9,074 nt of DNA, taken from NCBI GenBank assembly GCA_027306745.1, contig DAHUZD010000091.1, positions 1 through 9,074 of the forward strand. The letters run 5' to 3'. Below the pieces are notes generated by a model. It worked only from the letters and a program-made list of their open reading frames with translations, had not been told where the DNA came from and did not search any database. Position 1 is the first letter of the stretch. Each line of letters begins with the position of its first letter. This DNA comes from Acidobacteriaceae bacterium (GTDB taxonomy: Bacteria; Acidobacteriota; Terriglobia; Terriglobales; Acidobacteriaceae). Below, in pieces: positions 5,810 to 9,074 of the stretch. Both the position numbers and the translations under genes were made by a program.

Positions 5810-5884
5810 ATGCAGAGCCGCTCCACCATGGCGATGATGTGTTGCATGTGTCCCCAGTCCATGCTGCGCCGGGCCTGTGTGTGA
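5810..5884 (+). CDS. Cys/Met-rich leader peptide of the sulfite reductase operon (24 aa)
   Basis: This is a 24-codon frame (ATG 5810-5812, TGA 5882-5884) with four Cys and six Met. The core is MAMMCCMCPQSM (residues 7-18), and Cys23 is next to last. It occupies the same position relative to the reductase gene as the first leader does to cysD: promoter, peptide, terminator, structural gene. Met1, Met7, Met10, Cys11, Cys12, Met13 and Pro15 are identical and at identical positions in both leaders. The start is uncertain. ATG 5810 would be leaderless, and ATG 5828 (codon 7) is possible but lacks a clear ribosome-binding site. The predicted role is cis-acting: translation reports cysteine and perhaps methionine supply to the downstream terminator. 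Whether the peptide accumulates is unknown. Confidence 0.75.
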   Translation: MQSRSTMAMMCCMCPQSMLRRACV

Positions 5885-5938
5885 GCCGCTGATTCAAGAA
5901 ACAACAAGCCAGTTCACCCGAACAACCCCATCGCAGCA
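5862..5938 (+). promoter_or_regulatory. Predicted antiterminator pairing of the second leader
   Basis: TGCTGCG (5862-5868, codons 18-20 of the leader peptide) is perfectly complementary to CGCAGCA (5932-5938), which overlaps the 5' arm of the terminator (5926-5935). A ribosome paused at Cys11, Cys12 or Cys14 could leave the upstream strand free and so block the terminator. TGTGTG (5876-5881) with CACACA (5937-5942) is a competing helix. The complementarity is direct observation; the switch is inference and weaker than for the cysDNH leader. Confidence 0.5.
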
Positions 5939-5965
5939 CACATGCCGATGCGGGTTTTCTTTTTT
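5926..5965 (+). terminator. Rho-independent terminator / attenuator before the sulfite reductase
   Basis: CCCCATCGCA (5926-5935) can pair with TGCCGATGCGGG (5943-5954) as three helices, CCC/GGG, CATCG/CGATG and CA/TG, with single bulged C residues and a 7-base loop. The tract TTTTCTTTTTT (5955-5965) follows directly. It lies 41 bases after the leader stop and 53 bases before the reductase ATG, with no structural gene ending upstream on this strand. A terminator in this position makes sense only as an attenuator. Confidence 0.75.
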
Positions 5966-6018
5966 GCTGGCCAATGTTTTGCAGCAGCCTTCCGCTGCCA
6001 ATGATACGAGGATGACCG

Positions 6019-7704
6019 ATGAGTGAAGCACCGACAACCCCGGCTGTAAAAGAGACCAAGGCCCAGAAGGCCGAGCGACTGAAGCGCGAAAAGAACCCTT
6101 GGCAGGCGCTGGAAGAAATCCGCGCCTTCGCCCGCGCGGGACGCTCCAGCGTTCCAGAGGAGTGGAGCACGTACTTCCGCTGGTGGGGCATCTACACGCA
6201 GGGCGATGGCCTCGGCGTCACCGGTGGCGTGGGCGGCGAAGGCAAATCGACTGAATTTTTCATGATGCGCGTCGGCCTGCCCAATGGCATCGTCAGATCC
6301 GCGCAGGCGCGCGTACTGGCGCAGATCGCCAAGCAACACGGACGCAATCTGGCCGACATCACTGTGCGCCAGAACATTCAGTACCACTGGCTCACCATCC
6401 AATCACTGCCAGAAATCATCGACACGCTCGGCACCGTCGGCCTCTCCTCCAAGGGTGCCTGTGGAGACGTGGTGCGCAACGTGACCGGCTGCCCGCTCGC
6501 CGGCTTGGCTGCGGACGAGATCATCGACGCCTCACCCCTGGCGCTCGACATCTCGCGCCTGCTATCCGGCAATCCTGACTTTTACAACCTGCCACGCAAG
6601 TTCAAAATCTCCGTCACCGGCTGCCCGCAGTGGTGCTCGTATCCTGAGATCAACGAAATTGGCCTGACGGCTGTACGTCGCGGCAATGAGATTGGCTATG
6701 CGCTGCGCGTCGGCGGCGGTCTGTCCACTGCCCCACATCTCGGCGTCAAGCTAAACGCCTTCATCCGTCAGGATCAGGCGCTCGACGCCATGCGTGCCGT
6801 CGCGCAACTCTTCAATGATCAACAAGTGCTGCGCGAAAGCCGCGACCGCGCCCGCATGAAGTATCTCTTCCTACGCGAGGGCTGGGACGCTGCACGCTTC
6901 CTCGACGAACTGCACGCGCGCATGACGTATCGGCTCGACTACGCCGACGGCTCCACCGAACAGGTTCCCGACGATGTGTTGCGCGACCACGTCGGCATTC
7001 ACGCGCAAAAGCAGGAGGGCCTGCACTACGTCGGCGCATCCGTACTCGGTGGACGCTTGAGTGGCGAGCAGCTGGAGGCCGCAGCCGAGTTGGCCGAGCG
7101 CTTCGGCAACGGCAGCCTGCGCACAACCATCATGCAGAACCTGATCTTCGTCAATATTCCCAAAGCGCGCTCCGCAGAGCTGGCCCGCGAGTTGCAGCAG
7201 ATCGGCCTGCACGTGGACGGCAGCTTTTTCCGTCGCGGCATCATCGCCTGCACCGGCACGGAGTATTGCAAGCTGGCCATTACCGAAACCAAGGGCTTTG
7301 CACGCTGGCTGGCCGATGAAATGGAAACCCGTCTGCCAGAGTTTGACCAGCAGTTGAAGCTCAACGTCACCGGCTGCACCAACAGTTGCGGCCAGCACTG
7401 GATCGCCGACATCGGCATCGTCGGTAAAAAGATCAAGCATGAAGGCAAGATGGTCGACGCCTACTACTTCTGCCTGGGTGGCGCGCTGGGCGAGCACGCC
7501 GGCATCGCGCGCACGCTGGGCTACCGCTGCCCGGCCACGCAGATTCCCGATGCCATCGAGCGCCTGCTGCGCAGCTATCTGCGCCAGCGTCAGCCTGGTG
7601 AAAATCTGCGCGCCTACTTTGCCCGCAACAGCGATGCGGAGCTGCACGCTCAACTGGAAGGCAAAGAAGTGGCCGCGGCAACACCGGCCTTGGCGGCGGA
7701 GTAA
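6019..7704 (+). CDS. Ferredoxin-type sulfite (or nitrite) reductase, siroheme/[4Fe-4S]
   Basis: This haemoprotein reduces sulfite to sulfide, or nitrite to ammonia, in one six-electron step at a siroheme coupled to a [4Fe-4S] cluster. The 561-residue protein has the two repeated ferredoxin-like/SiR domains of the family. The cluster cysteines are Cys411 and Cys417 (CTGTEYC, C-X5-C) and Cys453 and Cys457 (CTNSC, C-X3-C). Siroheme-binding basic residues probably lie in VRQNIQYHW (116-124) and the GSLRTTIMQN region (365-374). Tyr59 (WGIYTQ) and Cys148 (GACGD) sit where mycobacterial ferredoxin-sulfite reductase has a Tyr-Cys pair, which favours sulfite. The sulfur context and Cys leader also favour sulfite, although nitrite reductases share the fold. 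The ATG has GAGGAT 5 bases upstream, and a TGA in frame at 6013 blocks an earlier start. No flavoprotein subunit is present, so ferredoxin is the likely donor. Confidence 0.92.
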   Translation: MSEAPTTPAVKETKAQKAERLKREKNPWQALEEIRAFARAGRSSVPEEWSTYFRWWGIYTQGDGLGVTGGVGGEGKSTEFFMMRVGLPNGIVRSAQARVLAQIAKQHGRNLADITVRQNIQYHWLTIQSLPEIIDTLGTVGLSSKGACGDVVRNVTGCPLAGLAADEIIDASPLALDISRLLSGNPDFYNLPRKFKISVTGCPQWCSYPEINEIGLTAVRRGNEIGYALRVGGGLSTAPHLGVKLNAFIRQDQALDAMRAVAQLFNDQQVLRESRDRARMKYLFLREGWDAARFLDELHARMTYRLDYADGSTEQVPDDVLRDHVGIHAQKQEGLHYVGASVLGGRLSGEQLEAAAELAERFGNGSLRTTIMQNLIFVNIPKARSAELARELQQIGLHVDGSFFRRGIIACTGTEYCKLAITETKGFARWLADEMETRLPEFDQQLKLNVTGCTNSCGQHWIADIGIVGKKIKHEGKMVDAYYFCLGGALGEHAGIARTLGYRCPATQIPDAIERLLRSYLRQRQPGENLRAYFARNSDAELHAQLEGKEVAAATPALAAE

Positions 7705-7738
7705 CGCGGCGGCAATTTTTTCTGCGAGAGGTGCAGGC

Positions 7739-8545
7739 ATGACCGTGGCGCGCAAGGGCGTGGTGTATCTGGTGGGCGCGGGTCCGGGCGACCCGGAACT
7801 GCTGACGCTGCGCGCCCTGCGCCTTCTGGAAAGCGCCGGAGCCGTGCTGCATGACGGACTGGTGCCGCAGGCGATTCTTGACCTCATTCCGCCCAGCGCA
7901 CAGCTAACCAACGTCGAAAAACGCTGCGGACAAAAACGCATCACGCAGGCGGAAATTCACGCGCTGATGATCGACGCCGCGCGCGCCGGCCACAGCGTTG
8001 TTCGCCTCAAGAGCGGCGACCCGCTCGTCTTTGGCCGCGCCGCAGAGGACATCGAAGCGCTCCGCACCGCTCAGGTTCCCTTCGAGGTCGTTCCCGGCAT
8101 CACGGCTGGTTTTGCCGCTGCTGCGTCTCTGCAAGCCTCGTTGACCGACCGACGCTCTGCATCGAAAATCATCTTCGTCACCGGCCAACAGGCCACCCAT
8201 CACATTCAAGAACAGAGCGCGAGCCACGAGCAGGACACCACCGTCTGGCACGGCCCGCTGCCAGAGGATGCCACGCTGATCGTCTACATGCCGGGGCGCA
8301 GCTACAAAACCCTGGCGGATAAGCTGCTGCGCGAAGGCCTGAGCGGCACGGTGCCCTGCATCGCCGTCTCGCGCGCCTGCCAGCCAGATCAACAAACGCG
8401 CGCCTGCCGATTGGATGCGTTAGCCGCGCTCGAACCCGGCCCCGCCCCCACGCTGGTCTTGATCGGCCTTCCCCTGGCCAAAGCCACAGCACGCACCGCT
8501 GCGCTGCATCAGGCCGCACAGGCCATCGCAAGCCAGGAGTCTTAA
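7739..8545 (+). CDS. cobA: Uroporphyrinogen-III C-methyltransferase (siroheme branch)
   Basis: SUMT transfers two methyl groups from S-adenosylmethionine to uroporphyrinogen III to give precorrin-2, the entry step to siroheme and cobalamin. The 268-residue protein contains the SAM-binding [19 protein letters not shown] (residues 9-27), [18 protein letters not shown] (87-104, where LKGGDP is more usual) and [20 protein letters not shown] (117-136). The ATG at 7739 follows GAGAGGT; the frame is open upstream, but only from within the reductase gene, and homology begins at the chosen start. It lies 34 bases after the reductase, which needs siroheme, so co-transcription is sensible. The precorrin-2 dehydrogenase/ferrochelatase needed to finish siroheme (the CysG N-terminal half or a Met8-type protein) is not fused here and must be encoded elsewhere. 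The sirA/nirE naming used in some genomes is equivalent. Confidence 0.93.
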   Translation: MTVARKGVVYLVGAGPGDPELLTLRALRLLESAGAVLHDGLVPQAILDLIPPSAQLTNVEKRCGQKRITQAEIHALMIDAARAGHSVVRLKSGDPLVFGRAAEDIEALRTAQVPFEVVPGITAGFAAAASLQASLTDRRSASKIIFVTGQQATHHIQEQSASHEQDTTVWHGPLPEDATLIVYMPGRSYKTLADKLLREGLSGTVPCIAVSRACQPDQQTRACRLDALAALEPGPAPTLVLIGLPLAKATARTAALHQAAQAIASQES

Positions 8546-8547
8546 AT

Positions 8548-8943
8548 ATGGAAATCCAACGAGTGGGCACGCAACCCTCCGCATCCGGTCCCTCGGAATG
8601 GTTCACTGGACGCGTTCGCATCGATTCACTGGTACAAGCGCCCGATCCGGCGCGCGTGTTAGCAGCCAGCGTCACCTTTGAGCCGGGCGCGCGCACAGCG
8701 TGGCACACGCATCCGCTGGGCCAGACGCTCGTCGTCATCGCTGGCTGCGGCTGGGTACAGCGCGCAGGCGGCCCGGTGGAAGAGATTCACCCCGGTGATG
8801 TGGTTTGGATCGCTCCGGGCGAAAAACACTGGCATGGAGCCACACCCAGCACAGCGATGACCCATATCGCCATTCAAGAAAAACTCGATGGCAAAGTGGT
8901 CGATTGGATGGAGCACGTCACCGCTGCGCAATACCAGCGGTAA
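8548..8943 (+). CDS. Small single-domain cupin protein
   Basis: This is a 131-residue single cupin-fold beta barrel. Cupin motif 1 spans about residues 46-66 ([14 protein letters not shown], then VVIAG), with His53, His55 and Gln59 as probable metal ligands. Motif 2 spans about 83-98 ([15 protein letters not shown]), with His94/His96. The usual glutamate of motif 1 is replaced by Gln59, as in many small cupins of this type. There is no signal peptide or membrane segment. Its ATG lies two bases after the methyltransferase stop, with AGGAG overlapping the end of that gene, so it is the third gene of the operon. The function is unknown: small cupins include dioxygenases, isomerases and sensors. 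Its position raises the possibility of a role in sulfur or siroheme metabolism, but nothing in the sequence proves this. Confidence 0.85.
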   Translation: MEIQRVGTQPSASGPSEWFTGRVRIDSLVQAPDPARVLAASVTFEPGARTAWHTHPLGQTLVVIAGCGWVQRAGGPVEEIHPGDVVWIAPGEKHWHGATPSTAMTHIAIQEKLDGKVVDWMEHVTAAQYQR

Positions 8944-8969
8944 CCCGCGCAAAACGCTCTGCCCGTGAA

Positions 8970-8998
8970 CAGCCTGCTGGCTGCGCCAATCTTTTTCT
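8970..8998 (+). terminator. Possible weak terminator after the cupin gene
   Basis: CAGCC (8970-8974) and GGCTG (8979-8983) form a perfect 5-bp stem with a TGCT loop, and CTTTTTCT begins 8 bases later. The gap between stem and T-tract makes this a poor intrinsic terminator, but it is correctly placed 27 bases after the stop of the last gene in the operon. The rest of 8944-9046 shows nothing I can name. Confidence 0.35.
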
Positions 8999-9046
8999 GT
9001 TGTGCGGAAATTTGCGCCGGGTACAGCGCTGCAAAGATGATTTTTT

Positions 9047-9074
9047 TGGCTGCCCCCCAGGGATTCGAACCCCG
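9047..9074 (-). tRNA. 3' end of a tRNA (isotype not determinable, possibly Gln)
   Basis: The reverse strand gives a complete T-arm (stem CGGGG/CCCTG with one G-U pair, loop TTCGAAT), then the 3' acceptor strand GGGGGCA, discriminator G and an encoded CCA. The anticodon lies outside the window. A 3' strand ending in A72 with discriminator G implies a U1-A72 pair, which is seen in tRNA-Gln, but Glu, Asn or Ser cannot be excluded. The lengths (17-base T-arm, 7-base acceptor strand) are exact. Confidence 0.88.

Noticed and set aside
5630..5884. An 84-codon plus-strand frame ending with the second leader peptide.
   Set aside because: Its first part runs antisense to the dioxygenase start and shows no protein-like composition. 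The supported unit begins near 5810.
7439..8545. Longer methyltransferase frame starting inside the reductase gene.
   Set aside because: The added 100 residues are an out-of-frame reading of the reductase C-terminus. The SUMT homology and ribosome-binding site point to 7739.
1..9074. CRISPR arrays, insertion sequences, integrases or prophage genes.
   Set aside because: No regular direct repeats with spacers, transposase-like frames or attachment-site duplications were seen. The tRNA at the edge shows no adjacent integrase in the window.

Overview
The window is about 9 kb of GC-rich bacterial chromosome. Gene content, codon bias and the palindromic repeat at 1072-1167 fit an acidobacterium (Terriglobia/Acidobacteriaceae-like). 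That assignment rests on recognition of the repeat family and was not tested by a database search. Most of the window is an assimilatory sulfate reduction locus in two opposed transcription units.

Layout. Positions 1-883 (minus) hold the N-terminal part of an acyl-CoA dehydrogenase. Positions 884-1279 have no gene and carry a cluster of inverted repeats. Positions 4625-1280 (minus) are cysD-cysN-cysH, with TAATG and ATGA start/stop overlaps. Positions 5676-4897 (minus) encode a YgiD-type extradiol dioxygenase. Positions 6019-8943 (plus) are a ferredoxin-type sulfite/nitrite reductase, a uroporphyrinogen-III methyltransferase (siroheme branch) and a small cupin. The last 28 bases are the 3' end of a tRNA on the minus strand. 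Together the enzymes activate sulfate to APS (CysDN), reduce APS to sulfite (CysH, iron-sulfur APS reductase type), reduce sulfite to sulfide, and begin the siroheme synthesis that the reductase needs. No CysC is seen, and with an APS-type CysH none is required.

The main discovery is regulatory. Each sulfur unit is preceded by a tiny Cys/Met-rich reading frame: 31 codons at 4847-4752 (minus) before cysD, and 24 codons at 5810-5884 (plus) before the reductase. Each is followed by a GC-rich hairpin and a T-tract that end 53-60 bases before the first structural gene. The two peptides align without gaps at their N-termini (Met1, Met7, Met10, Cys11, Cys12, Met13 and Pro15 are identical). In both, the last part of the frame can pair with the 5' arm of the terminator. 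This is the geometry of ribosome-mediated transcription attenuation sensing cysteinyl-tRNA, and perhaps methionyl-tRNA, used twice to coordinate a divergent sulfur regulon. I know of cysteine-responsive attenuation in mycobacteria but not of this pair.

A second oddity is CysN, which carries an extra C-terminal segment of about 125 residues. Its pattern loosely resembles an APS kinase domain that has lost its P-loop.
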